14,469 bases of DNA, taken from the NCBI GenBank assembly GCA_030045175.1, contig JASIBM010000675.1, positions 1-14,469 on the forward strand. The letters are read 5' to 3'. Below the pieces are notes generated by a model. The model ran no database searches, had not been told where the DNA came from, and saw nothing but the letters and a program-made list of their open reading frames with translations. Every line of letters starts with the position of its first letter. Position 1 is the stretch's first letter. Shown piece after piece: positions 1-7,578 of this stretch. The DNA is from Streptosporangiaceae bacterium. GTDB taxonomy: Bacteria > Actinomycetota > Actinomycetes > Streptosporangiales > Streptosporangiaceae. The position numbers and the translations under genes are program-made.

Positions 1-74
1 ACAGGGAGAGCGAGCGCGAGAGCCGGGGCGAGGCCGGCGGCCAGCAAGCGTGGCGTGCGGCGCGGCGCGCGCAA
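1..74 (-). CDS. Start of an exported protein, cut by the window edge (hypothetical)
   Basis: Reading leftward from a TTG codon at 74-72 gives 24 open codons up to the window edge. They begin M-R-A-P-R-R-T-P-R and continue into a run rich in Leu and Ala. This is a positively charged n-region followed by a hydrophobic h-region, as in a Sec signal peptide or membrane anchor. A perfect GGAGG (complement of 81-85) lies 6 bases upstream of the TTG. That pairing is the main reason to believe the start, since no ATG or GTG is equally well placed. The gene would be divergent from the pentapeptide-repeat gene at 298. Function is unknown because only the leader is visible, and a chance open frame in GC-rich DNA remains possible. 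Confidence 0.4.
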   Translation of the reverse strand, partial: MRAPRRTPRLLAAGLAPALALALP

Positions 75-80
75 TGGGGG

Positions 81-85
81 CCTCC
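81..85 (-). promoter_or_regulatory. Ribosome binding site deciding the TTG start at 74
   Basis: CCTCC on the plus strand reads GGAGG on the minus strand, 6 bases before the TTG at 74-72. It is the only strong Shine-Dalgarno near this frame. Confidence 0.35.
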
Positions 86-172
86 AGGAAGTCCGGGGCG
101 CTTGTCAGGCGCCTTGTGCGATCCCGTCCAGCACGACGCAGCCGGGGAAATACATACCCCATTCTGTCGGCG

Positions 173-193
173 TCAGGACTTATTGTCTCCTGA
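173..193. promoter_or_regulatory. Inverted repeat TCAGGA-N9-TCCTGA in the divergent intergenic region
   Basis: TCAGGA (173-178) and TCCTGA (188-193) are perfect inverted half-sites around a 9-base spacer. They lie between the leftward gene at 74 and the rightward gene at 298. The stretch around them, about 178-215, is clearly richer in A+T than the surroundings, as expected for a promoter region. The symmetry fits an operator for a dimeric regulator. A 6-base arm can also arise by chance. No confident -35/-10 pair was found; TACAGT at 232-237 is a possible -10 for the 298 gene. Confidence 0.25.
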
Positions 194-297
194 TCCCACG
201 CATTTATATGATTCTCCGTAGCGTCACCTGGTACAGTCCGCATCGCCGAGTGGACCTAACCGCGGCGTGGACGCGGCGTGACGCGGGAGGCAGCCGC

Positions 298-1770
298 ATG
301 AGACGGAACGCTGGAGCAAGGCTGGCCACGGGCGTTGCCGCGCTGGGGCTGGCCGTGTGGTCGGTGCTTGTGGGGGTGGCCGCGCCCGCGTCAGCCACTG
401 TCACGTGCCCCACCGTCGACGCCATGACCGGGGTGGTGACGCCAGCGCCCGCCCCCAGCGTGAACTGGGCGGGCTGTGACCTCGATGGCGCGGTCATGAC
501 CGGCGCGGACCTGGCGGGCGCCGACCTGCAAGGGGCCAATCTCACCCAGGCGACGGCGTACAACGCCGACCTGGCGAACGCGAATCTGTCCGGCGCCACG
601 CTGACACAGGCGAACCTGAGCGGCAACCTGTCCGGCGTGAATATGAGCTCGGCGGCCGTGCTTGATCTCGGCATCTCATCGGCGAATATGCAGTCAGCCG
701 ATCTGGAGAACCTGACCAGCGGCCTTGTCGACTTCACCGGGGTGTCTTTGCAGCAAGCTGACCTGCAAGGCGCCGACCTGGATAACTCACAGCTTCAATC
801 GGATAACTTCTTCGGCGCTAGCCTCGCCAGCGTCACCGATTCCAGCACCTTCTGGAGCAAGGACATCTGCCCGAACGGCGCCAGTTCCGCGTACTACGCC
901 GATGGTTGCCTGAGCGCGGTCGCCGTGAGCACGCCGTCGGCGACCCCGACGGTAACGTCCGGCACGGTCGGGGACAACGGCTGGTACACCTCCGCCGTGA
1001 CGGTGACCTGGTACTGGGTGGACAGCAACAGCCTCGTCGCCGCCGAGTGCCCGGCCTCGACGAGCACCGCGACGCAGGGCGTCGCCGTCGTCATCTCGGC
1101 ATCGTGCACCGACAGCGCGGGCAACGTCGGCCAAGGGTCCCTTACGGAGAAGATCGACACGACGCCGCCGGTCGTGACGATTACCGGCGTGACCAAGGGC
1201 GGCATCTACCCCTATGGCCTCGCGCCGCAGCCCCAGTGCCTGACGACCGATGCCTACTCCGGCGTCGCGGACAATGCCGTCACCGAGGTTCTCGGCGGCC
1301 GCCCGGACGGCACCGGGGTGCTGACCGTCGAGTGCGCTGACGCCACCGACGAGGCCGGCAACCAGGCCCCGCCGCTGTACGAGTCGTACCAGGTGGTCTA
1401 CGCGTTCGGCGGCTTCATCTCCCCGCGGGTCGGTAGCACCCTGAGCGTGTCATCGCGCAAGATCGGCGTCCGGTTCGTCCTGACCAACGTGAGCGGGACG
1501 CCGATAGCCCCGGACGTGGCCGCTGCGCTGGCGTCGACCTATGACGTGCGCGCCACGTTGCGCGGGCCGGGCATCACGCCGGTTCCCGCGTCGTGCGCAT
1601 GGAACACGACAGGCAACTACTTCCAGTGCGGCATCGTGATACCGCGGCACGTGCGGACAGGGCACAAGAACCCGTACTGGATCACCGTGACAGAGAACCT
1701 CGGCGGCGGGTACGTCACCGCGCCGGTCGACTACTACAGCCAGAACCCGGCGCCGTACTACTTCAAGTAG
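298..1770 (+). CDS. Secreted pentapeptide-repeat protein with Ig-like domains
   Basis: The 490-residue product starts at ATG 298, which follows GGGAGG at 285-290 by 7 bases; the frame is open further upstream but without a comparable site. Residues 1-33 form a Sec signal peptide (R-R near the start, hydrophobic core, A-S-A before T34). Residues about 60-178 are pentapeptide repeats of the A(D/N)Lxx type (ADLAG, ADLQG, ANLSG), which fold as a right-handed quadrilateral beta-helix. Residues about 215-365 look like bacterial Ig-like/HYR modules: NGWYTSAVTVTW, then cysteine and D-S-A-G-N, then D-T-T-P-P-V-V-T-I. Residues 366-405 resemble the short exported-protein domain usually written PxKFxxxF. 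There is no LPXTG anchor, so it is probably released or wall-associated. No enzymatic motif is seen. A DNA-mimic role like MfpA/Qnr is unlikely because the protein is exported. It ends convergent with the broken gene at 1803. Confidence 0.85.
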   Translation: MRRNAGARLATGVAALGLAVWSVLVGVAAPASATVTCPTVDAMTGVVTPAPAPSVNWAGCDLDGAVMTGADLAGADLQGANLTQATAYNADLANANLSGATLTQANLSGNLSGVNMSSAAVLDLGISSANMQSADLENLTSGLVDFTGVSLQQADLQGADLDNSQLQSDNFFGASLASVTDSSTFWSKDICPNGASSAYYADGCLSAVAVSTPSATPTVTSGTVGDNGWYTSAVTVTWYWVDSNSLVAAECPASTSTATQGVAVVISASCTDSAGNVGQGSLTEKIDTTPPVVTITGVTKGGIYPYGLAPQPQCLTTDAYSGVADNAVTEVLGGRPDGTGVLTVECADATDEAGNQAPPLYESYQVVYAFGGFISPRVGSTLSVSSRKIGVRFVLTNVSGTPIAPDVAAALASTYDVRATLRGPGITPVPASCAWNTTGNYFQCGIVIPRHVRTGHKNPYWITVTENLGGGYVTAPVDYYSQNPAPYYFK

Positions 1771-1802
1771 CGCTAACCCCAAGGATGGCGACGTGCGGCC
1801 CG

Positions 1803-2683
1803 CTAGCTCGCCGGGCACGCGCTGCTCAGGCTCGACCCGCCGAGGTCCGAGCAACTGATGAACGAGGTGTCGCGTAGCTGGGCTGCCACGGGCTTGCTCA
1901 TCAGGAAGTCGATGACGTCGGCCTCCAGGCCGCCGGGAATGCCATTCGTGTAAAGATACTCGGTCGCGTAAAACGGGTACTCGCCATTTAGGGTGTTGAG
2001 GCGGGTTGGCTCGTAGCCAACGCCATTAACGCTGATTGGAATCGCCGCAACAGACGGGAAGAATGGCAGCGCGTCGTCCTCAGCGTATCCGATCGCGTGC
2101 CTGGTGTCATTAACGTACCGCCGCCGTACCCCGCAGTAAACAGATTCGGTGGCAGCGACTCCCTGTTCCCGACTATGGCGAAGATGATGACGCCCACCGG
2201 TTCGCCCACATACTGGGGGCCGGGGAGTCGTTGCGGCAGGCCGTCAGACATGGCGACAACTGGTGTCTTGTTACTATGCGCCAGATCTGCCAGGCCGCCA
2301 GCGCTGCCGACCGGGTTTATGGTGATCTGCGCCTGCGGGCAATCTTGCTCATACTCGGTCGCCACTTCATTCATGATCGGCGCGAAGGCAGTCGACCCGT
2401 CGAAGTCGATCTTTCCGGGCGCACAGGTCGGGTCCGGGGTCAACGCGCGGTTCGCCAGCGCCACCCCGCCTGCCACCCCGCAGGCCAGCGCCAGCACCAC
2501 GGTCGCGGCAACGCCCGCACGGAAACGTGCCGGGTAGCGAGCTCGCTGGTGGCGCCGGCGGAGCGCGCTGATCCCCCAGCCGATGAGGGCGGAGACCAGC
2601 GCAACGAGCAGCGCGCTCAGCAACCCGTTATTGTTGATGACCGCATTCAGGGAGGTGAGGATCCCGTCGGCTCCCGGGTACAT
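1803..2683 (-). pseudogene. PstS-like substrate-binding protein with membrane anchor, frameshifted and internally shortened
   Basis: Start ATG 2683-2681 follows AAGGG. The first frame encodes a transmembrane segment (residues about 20-40), a basic linker, a second hydrophobic segment (about 57-77), then a periplasmic-binding-protein fold of the phosphate type (KIDFDGSTAFAPIMNEVA, NPVGSAGGLADLA, VGVIIFAIVGN). Coding sense is lost near 2111-2130. From there the minus-strand frame one base back carries clear C-terminal sequence (YVNDTRHAIGYAEDDALPFF, YEPTRLNTLNGEYPF, AAQLRDTSFISCSDLGG) to a TAG at 1805-1803. The 881-base span is not a multiple of three. The middle of the domain, where family members have an S-G-T-R phosphate-binding loop, is absent in every frame. 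That suggests an internal deletion that also changed frame, rather than a one-base reading error. Staying in the first frame, translation stops at 1988 after 231 residues. Whether the original bound phosphate is unknown. Confidence 0.75.
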
Positions 2684-2741
2684 GGCAGCCCTTCGATCAA
2701 TCTCTGGTGCGCCAGCAAGTACGAGGTCGAGGGAAATGCTA

Positions 2742-2768
2742 CAAGTGGGCAGGACCCAGTGCCACTTG
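2742..2768 (-). terminator. Hairpin downstream of the eight-gene operon
   Basis: CAAGTGG (742-748 of the 2000s block) pairs perfectly with CCACTTG (2762-2768), and the stem extends by CA/TG with one bulged G around a loop of about 8 bases. It lies roughly 85 bases past the stop of the last operon gene (2855), reading leftward, and before the next minus-strand gene. There is no T-run after it, as is common for actinomycete terminators. The rest of 2684-2854 holds nothing recognisable. Confidence 0.4.
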
Positions 2769-2854
2769 CCGCAAGTTGATCTTGCCTGTCCGGTATCGCG
2801 GCGAGTCCGGGTGGCGGTCCGAGATGATCTTGGTGTGTGTGCGCGTGGTGCGGA

Positions 2855-4093
2855 TCAGGAAGCCTTCGGCAAGTCCACTCCGACCCGGATGAGCGCTGCG
2901 GCGGCGTCGGCCACATCCTGCGCCGCAGCGCGGGTGTCGCCAACGGCTAGCACGTATCCGAAACGATCATCGTTGGAATGCGTGACCGCCAGCGTGTCTC
3001 CGACCGACCTTGTGCACACCACGTCCACGACGCCTGGTGAGCTCCGGGCTTCCAGCAGCCCGGAGATGGACCCGACGCTGCCGGATTCAGCCGCGACGAT
3101 CCGCGCGATGGCCCCCGACATGCCCGGCTCGGGAATCTTCTGGTCCAGCCCAAGATAGTTTGCGACGACTGTCCCGGCACTATCGCCGCCGGTGGCCAGG
3201 TCTATGCACTGATGGACTCCGCCGCCGATCAGGCGCGGATTGAGTTCCACCAGGACCGGCCCGGCGCCCGTGAGGATGACCTCCATGTGGAAGGCCCCAA
3301 ATCTGAGCCCTGTCGCAGCGATCACTGCGCGGGCGTAGGCATCGAGGCAACGGTCTGCGGTGGCGGCTCCGAAGGCGCAGCCTGTCTCGATGTAGAAAGG
3401 CGGATCGCTGAGCGCGCGGCTGGAATGACCCCAGATTTCTACCTCCGCTCCTCGGACGAATCCCTCAGCGCTCACGAGATCGCCGATCAGCTCTTCTTCG
3501 CACAGGAGTTGCCGCCGCGGAGCGACGTTCCTGCCATAAGATGTCCGCTTCGCGTGGATTGCGCATGCGTCCCGCAGGTCCTGGTCGCAAGTGACGCGCC
3601 GCACATCCCAGCTTCCGCTCCCGTCCACTGGCTTTACGACGGCTGGATAGCCCACCGGCGAGGTTGGACGCTCATCTGACGCCTCGATGATGCCCCATCG
3701 CGCATTCGCGATTCCCGCATGGTCGAGGGCCGCCCTGACGCGACCCTTGTCGCGGCTCACGGCCGGGCTCCCAGCGCTGTGCGGATGCCTGACGCCAAGC
3801 AGCCTGGCCGCCTCGTTCGCCTGCGTTACGAACAAGTCGCTGAAGGCGATCAGCGCGTCGGGCTGTAGCGCGCGCAGTGCGGTGGCTACCGACTCGCCGC
3901 ACTGCGTGTCGCAGGTAACCCAGGCGTCCACGAGCTCATCGAACTTCCCCTGGTAGAAGCCGGGGTCTGCCGTCGCGACCACGGTTTTCGCGCCATGCGC
4001 GCGAGCAGACCTCATGGCGCTGAGACTCGCGCTGGGCAGGCTCGGATTACCGGAGGCCAGGCTCACTTCGAGCAGCGCTACCGTTGCGGACAT
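2855..4093 (-). CDS. ATP-grasp carboxylate-amine ligase (second ligase of the operon)
   Basis: The 412-residue product has ATP-grasp layout: an N-terminal nucleotide-like domain (VALLEVSLASGNPSL), R-D-K-G-R at 114-118, the first ATP-binding lysine in AVVKPVDGSGS (151-161), acidic E-E-E at 199-201, and the metal-binding end F-H-M-E (268-271) plus ELNPRLIGGG (283-292). Family members activate a carboxylate as acyl phosphate with ATP and couple it to an amine. The layout resembles L-amino-acid ligases such as BacD and the ligases of short-peptide antibiotics. The start ATG 4093 lies 1 base after the stop of the MFS gene; a GGGAG (complement of 4103-4107) sits 9 bases before it, inside that gene. 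All expected catalytic positions appear intact. It probably forms one peptide bond of the pathway product, but substrates cannot be read from sequence. Confidence 0.85.
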   Translation of the reverse strand: MSATVALLEVSLASGNPSLPSASLSAMRSARAHGAKTVVATADPGFYQGKFDELVDAWVTCDTQCGESVATALRALQPDALIAFSDLFVTQANEAARLLGVRHPHSAGSPAVSRDKGRVRAALDHAGIANARWGIIEASDERPTSPVGYPAVVKPVDGSGSWDVRRVTCDQDLRDACAIHAKRTSYGRNVAPRRQLLCEEELIGDLVSAEGFVRGAEVEIWGHSSRALSDPPFYIETGCAFGAATADRCLDAYARAVIAATGLRFGAFHMEVILTGAGPVLVELNPRLIGGGVHQCIDLATGGDSAGTVVANYLGLDQKIPEPGMSGAIARIVAAESGSVGSISGLLEARSSPGVVDVVCTRSVGDTLAVTHSNDDRFGYVLAVGDTRAAAQDVADAAAALIRVGVDLPKAS

Positions 4094-4094
4094 G

Positions 4095-5366
4095 TCAACC
4101 CGCTCCCTTCAGTTCTGCGACCCGGGTCTTCGCTGGCTCCGGGCCGCGGTCATCCTGGGATGGCGAGCGCCCGAAGGCCGATGGCTTCATCACCGCCAGC
4201 GCCGCGAATGCCGCGCCAGCCGTCGCGGTCGCGATCGCCATCGCGGCAGGCGCACCTGCCGCAGTGGCCATGGCCCCGATGGCGAGGCTGCTCAGCGATC
4301 CGGCGCCATTGGGTGATACCTGTGCATATAGCGCCATAACGCGGCCCTGTAGTGCCTCCGGAGTGCTGAGCTGTATCCGCGTTGCGGAAATCAGGAGAAC
4401 CCAGGTCATGGAGAATCCGGCCACGACGAGCAATGCGGCTGAGAGCCAGAAAGTCCGGCTGACGCTCACGAGCTCTAGGGCGGCCACGCTAACCAGCACT
4501 GACAACAGCACGACCTTGCCGCTCGTGAGGCGGCGTGCGGCTGCGGCGAGAAGCAGGGCGCCGATCAAGGCACCGAGGCCCTCGGATCCGATGAGGATGC
4601 CGTATCCGTCTGCGCCCCTGCCAAGCACCTGAGCGAATAGCGGAAACAGCGTGGCGGGTTGCATGGCGAGCAGGGAATATGCCAGCAGGCCGAGCAACGA
4701 GACTCCGGCCACGGAGTCTCGGCGCGCGAAACTGAGCCCGGCGCGCAGCTGCCGCCAGCCACGGGCCGCCGTTACCCCCGCCGCTGTGCTTGCCGCCCGG
4801 ATCAGGCGCAACGAGACCACGGCTGCCACGTAACTGACTGCGTTAAGGAGGAAGCAGAGCCTGGTACCGGCGTCCGCGATAATCAGCCCGGCGGTAGCCG
4901 GCCCGATCACTGCCGCGAGATTGAAGACCATCGAGCTGAGTGCCCTGGCAGCGGCCACGTGCTCCTGCCCGACAAGATTCACCGCGTAGGCCTGTCGGGC
5001 AGGAACGTCAGCCGCGTTGATAATACCGAGCATGAGCACTGCCACGAGGATGACCGGATAGTTCGGCTGTCCCGCCATGCTGGCAAGGAACAGGCCGATG
5101 GCGGGAATCATGGCGGCGGACTGGGTGACGATCAGGATGCGTTTCCGCGGGAAGCGATCAGCGATCAGCCCGCCCAGCGGAGCGAGCACCAATGTAGGCA
5201 TGAACTGTGCGGCGACGACGGTGCCGATGAGCAGGCCGCTGCGCGTCGAGCTGGCCACGAGCCAGACCTGCGCCACCCGCTGCATCCACGTGCCGATCAC
5301 CGATATCGCCTGCCCTGTCAGGTACAGCCGGAAGTCGCGCGAACGCAGAACGCTCACACTGCTCAT
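4095..5366 (-). CDS. MFS efflux transporter (EntS/MFS_3-like)
   Basis: The 423-residue product has about 12 hydrophobic segments. The N-terminus reads LRSRDFRLYLTGQAISVIGTWMQRVAQVWLV, and the MFS loop-2/3 motif is present as GGLIADRFPRKRIL. N-terminal similarity is to the EntS-like family, which exports enterobactin and drug-like molecules by proton antiport. ATG 5366 is preferred: GGAGG (complement of 5374-5378) lies 7 bases before it. A GTG at 5384 overlaps the stop of the preceding ligase as GTGA and would add 6 residues, but has no comparable site. Sitting between two ATP-grasp ligases, it most likely exports the finished product and so also protects the producer. Import of a precursor is less likely given the family. 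Confidence 0.88.
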   Translation of the reverse strand: MSSVSVLRSRDFRLYLTGQAISVIGTWMQRVAQVWLVASSTRSGLLIGTVVAAQFMPTLVLAPLGGLIADRFPRKRILIVTQSAAMIPAIGLFLASMAGQPNYPVILVAVLMLGIINAADVPARQAYAVNLVGQEHVAAARALSSMVFNLAAVIGPATAGLIIADAGTRLCFLLNAVSYVAAVVSLRLIRAASTAAGVTAARGWRQLRAGLSFARRDSVAGVSLLGLLAYSLLAMQPATLFPLFAQVLGRGADGYGILIGSEGLGALIGALLLAAAARRLTSGKVVLLSVLVSVAALELVSVSRTFWLSAALLVVAGFSMTWVLLISATRIQLSTPEALQGRVMALYAQVSPNGAGSLSSLAIGAMATAAGAPAAMAIATATAGAAFAALAVMKPSAFGRSPSQDDRGPEPAKTRVAELKGAG

Positions 5367-5373
5367 AGTGATT

Positions 5374-5378
5374 CCTCC
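5374..5378 (-). promoter_or_regulatory. Ribosome binding site deciding the MFS start
   Basis: GGAGG on the minus strand, 7 bases before ATG 5366. It favours that start over the overlapping GTG at 5384. Confidence 0.6.
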
Positions 5379-5380
5379 AA

Positions 5381-6550
5381 TCACCCAGACAGCGGGTTGT
5401 ATTCACGCCGGTAGCGGAGCCGAATCCGGTGCTCGACCTCGTCGAGCCGCTCGATGACCTCGGCCCTGTCCTGGCCGCTCACCACCGCGAACGCTGGCCG
5501 ACTGGCGTTGCCGGTCCGGGGGAGGATCTGATCGTCGGCCTGGACGCCGACATGCAGCTCTTCCAAGCCGGGAACGCCTCTTGCCGCGTCGATGCCGGTC
5601 ACCTCGTCGACCACGCCGGCTCTCCAACTGAAGTAACGGCTGCCCGCAGCGTTGCATCGACGTGCGCGGGGGGCACCCATGTCCTGGCCGAGCACGGACC
5701 GGATCGCCAGCTCGTACTGGTCATATCCGCTGGTCAGCTCGGTGATCAGCGGGATCCGGTCGCCCGCAGGCCGGGTGTGCGTCTCAATGATGTATGTCTG
5801 CCCGCGCGCCACCTTGACCTCTGTGTGAGCGGCACCGCAACGGACGCCCAGGGCGCTGAGCGCGGTGCAGGCGGTCGCGACGACGTCCGTATAGCGTGCG
5901 GCGCTGCCGGCGACCGCGACGGACTGCAGCTCGATGAAGCGCGGCTGTTCGACCCATTTCTCGGTGACTCCGAGCGCGGTGTGCTCGCCGTCGAACGTGA
6001 CCGTTTCCACGCTGTACTCCGGCCCGTCCAGGTACTCCTCGTACATGAAGCGCCTGTCGGCCTGTCGCTCCATCACCCGGACGACGTCCTCCCGGCACTG
6101 GGCCAGGTGAATCTGATCACTGCCGACTCCGTCCTCCGGCTTGAGGATGACCGGGAACGGCAGGTCGGCCGGGACCGGCAGGGTAACCGTGCCGTAACGT
6201 GGCTGCGGAACCGCGTCCCCTAGCACCGTCCGCATCGTCGGCTTGTGACGCGTGTGCCTGACGATGCGGGCTGGCACCGTCGGCACCGACAATGCCTCCG
6301 CCAGCAGCGCGGCTGGAAGCAGGCCGTGCTCGGTGAAGGAGAATACTCCGACCGGGGTTTCCGTCAGTTGCGGCACGACCCGCAGGAGGGCTGTCGGGTC
6401 ATCTCCGTACGCAACCTCCATCCAAAGCACTGGTTCGACCGGCAGCCGCGAGACGCTCTCACCGGGCTGGACGATGAGAACGAACGGGATTCCCAGACGG
6501 GCTAGCGCCTTGCTGCCGAACGGGCTCGCCCCCACAAGCACGGCGGTCAT
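5381..6550 (-). CDS. ATP-grasp carboxylate-amine ligase (first ligase of the operon)
   Basis: The 389-residue product begins MTAVLVGASPFGSKAL, a nucleotide-fold N-terminus. Its ATP-grasp features are VILKPEDGVGSDQI with the ATP-binding lysine near residue 137, the hinge E-E-Y-L-D-G-P-E-Y-S (171-180), and IIETHTRPAGDRIPLI (about 254-269). The last replaces the common E-x-N-P-R with E-T-H-T-R; the R-P-x-G-D-x-I form is, as I recall, seen in peptide-ligase members of the family. ATG 6550 overlaps the stop of the SbnA-like gene as ATGA, with GGAG 6 bases upstream. An in-frame start at 6595 would add 15 residues inside the upstream gene and is less likely. Ligation of Dap, made by the upstream genes, to a carboxylic or amino acid is a reasonable guess. 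The two ligases differ strongly in sequence, so they are not a recent duplication and probably act on different substrates. Confidence 0.85.
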   Translation of the reverse strand: MTAVLVGASPFGSKALARLGIPFVLIVQPGESVSRLPVEPVLWMEVAYGDDPTALLRVVPQLTETPVGVFSFTEHGLLPAALLAEALSVPTVPARIVRHTRHKPTMRTVLGDAVPQPRYGTVTLPVPADLPFPVILKPEDGVGSDQIHLAQCREDVVRVMERQADRRFMYEEYLDGPEYSVETVTFDGEHTALGVTEKWVEQPRFIELQSVAVAGSAARYTDVVATACTALSALGVRCGAAHTEVKVARGQTYIIETHTRPAGDRIPLITELTSGYDQYELAIRSVLGQDMGAPRARRCNAAGSRYFSWRAGVVDEVTGIDAARGVPGLEELHVGVQADDQILPRTGNASRPAFAVVSGQDRAEVIERLDEVEHRIRLRYRREYNPLSG

Positions 6551-7572
6551 GGCCTGCTCCAGATGCACCGCGCGAGTGGTCGCAAGTCCCGGCACTCCTG
6601 GAACCAGCGCTGCGGATCGGGAACCCCCTGGAAGCCGAACTCGCTTCGCCAGGCCGGGTCATAAAACTGGCGTAGGTAGCGGTCCCCCTGCTCAGGAATG
6701 ACCGCGACGACGGCCTTGTCAGCCGTCAGCCGGCTCGCCTCGGCTACGGCTACGGCCAGCACCGCGCCGGCCGAGCCACCCGAGAGGATGCCGGTCGCCC
6801 TGGCGAGCAGAAGGGCCGAGCGGAATGCGAACCCCTCGGATAGCCGGTACGCGGCGTCAATGACCGCGGCGTCAAGGTTGTCCGGCCACCACGACAGTCC
6901 CAGCCCTCGCAGCCGGTAGGGACGGTATCGGCCTCCGAAAATGCTCGAGCCCTCGACATCCACCGCCACCATTCGGCACTGGCCGTCCTCTTTAAGCCGG
7001 GCACCCACACCGGTCAGCTGTCCGCCCGTGCTGACGCCGACCACGCAGGCGTCGGGGGAACGGCCCAGCTGGTCGACGATTTCCCTGCCGGTCGTGCGGT
7101 AGTGCGTCGCGGGGTTGTCGGGGTTGCCGTACTGGTAGCACATATAGGCGTCTGTGACCTGGGCGATCTCCCGTGCGAGCTGCAGCCTGCTGGCCTGCCA
7201 GCTGCCACGCTCGTCAGGCTCGCGTACGCAATCGACATGAGCGCCGTACCCTGTCATGACGCCGGTGCTGTAGTCAGTCATCCGGGGATCGACCACGAGC
7301 GTGCAGTCAAGGCCTCTGGCCGCGCATACCATGGCGAGCGCGATCCCCAGGTTTCCGCTGCTCGGCTCGACCACCGGCTGGCGATCCCTGAGGCTGCCGC
7401 GTTGCCGCGCGGCCGCCAGCATTCCCTCGGCCGCGCGCGCCTTGACGGATCCGGAGGCATTCCAGCCTTCGAGCTTGAGCAGGATCTCCGCGCCGCCCGG
7501 TGGGCGCAGGCCAGAGAGCCGCATCATCGGCGTGTTGCCTATGCAGCCCAGGATTCCTTCCCCGATGAACAT
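6547..7572 (-). CDS. sbnA: SbnA-like PLP synthase, N-(2-amino-2-carboxyethyl)-L-glutamate synthase
   Basis: The 341-residue product is a cysteine-synthase-fold PLP enzyme. It has IGNTPMMRL (11-19), the PLP Schiff-base lysine K44 in NASGSVKAR, phosphate loop SSGNLGIALAM (71-81), VSTGGQLTGVG (180-190), VDVEGSSIFGG (204-214) and IPEQGDRYL (292-300). The loop S-S-G-N-L-G, the G-S-x-I-F-G segment, E-P-D-x-x-G and G-D-R-Y-L followed by a Trp match what I recall of staphylococcal SbnA better than O-acetylserine sulfhydrylases. SbnA condenses O-phospho-L-serine with L-glutamate, and the product is oxidised by SbnB to L-Dap. The usual K-D-R after the lysine is K-A-R here, a minor departure. GGAGGAAGG lies before ATG 7572, across the stop of the preceding gene. 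An SbnB-like gene in the same operon supports the call; ordinary cysteine synthase is the main alternative. Confidence 0.78.
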   Translation of the reverse strand: MFIGEGILGCIGNTPMMRLSGLRPPGGAEILLKLEGWNASGSVKARAAEGMLAAARQRGSLRDRQPVVEPSSGNLGIALAMVCAARGLDCTLVVDPRMTDYSTGVMTGYGAHVDCVREPDERGSWQASRLQLAREIAQVTDAYMCYQYGNPDNPATHYRTTGREIVDQLGRSPDACVVGVSTGGQLTGVGARLKEDGQCRMVAVDVEGSSIFGGRYRPYRLRGLGLSWWPDNLDAAVIDAAYRLSEGFAFRSALLLARATGILSGGSAGAVLAVAVAEASRLTADKAVVAVIPEQGDRYLRQFYDPAWRSEFGFQGVPDPQRWFQECRDLRPLARCIWSRP

Positions 7573-7578
7573 GTTTCG

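Noticed and set aside
204..737. Minus-strand open frame opposite the secreted pentapeptide protein
   Set aside because: It mirrors the repeat region of the plus-strand gene and shows no domain of its own.
2100..2135. Programmed -1 frameshift joining the two halves of the PstS-like gene
   Set aside because: No slippery heptamer or following structure is apparent, and the missing middle of the domain means a frameshift alone would not restore a complete protein.
5429..6223. Long plus-strand open frame opposite the first ATP-grasp gene
   Set aside because: Its translation has no recognisable domain, while the minus strand carries clear ATP-grasp motifs. It is a GC-rich shadow frame.
6547..7572. 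Housekeeping cysteine synthase (CysK)
   Set aside because: The S-S-G-N-L-G loop, the G-S-S-I-F-G-G segment and the C-terminal G-D-R-Y-L plus Trp fit SbnA better, and an SbnB-like partner is in the same operon.
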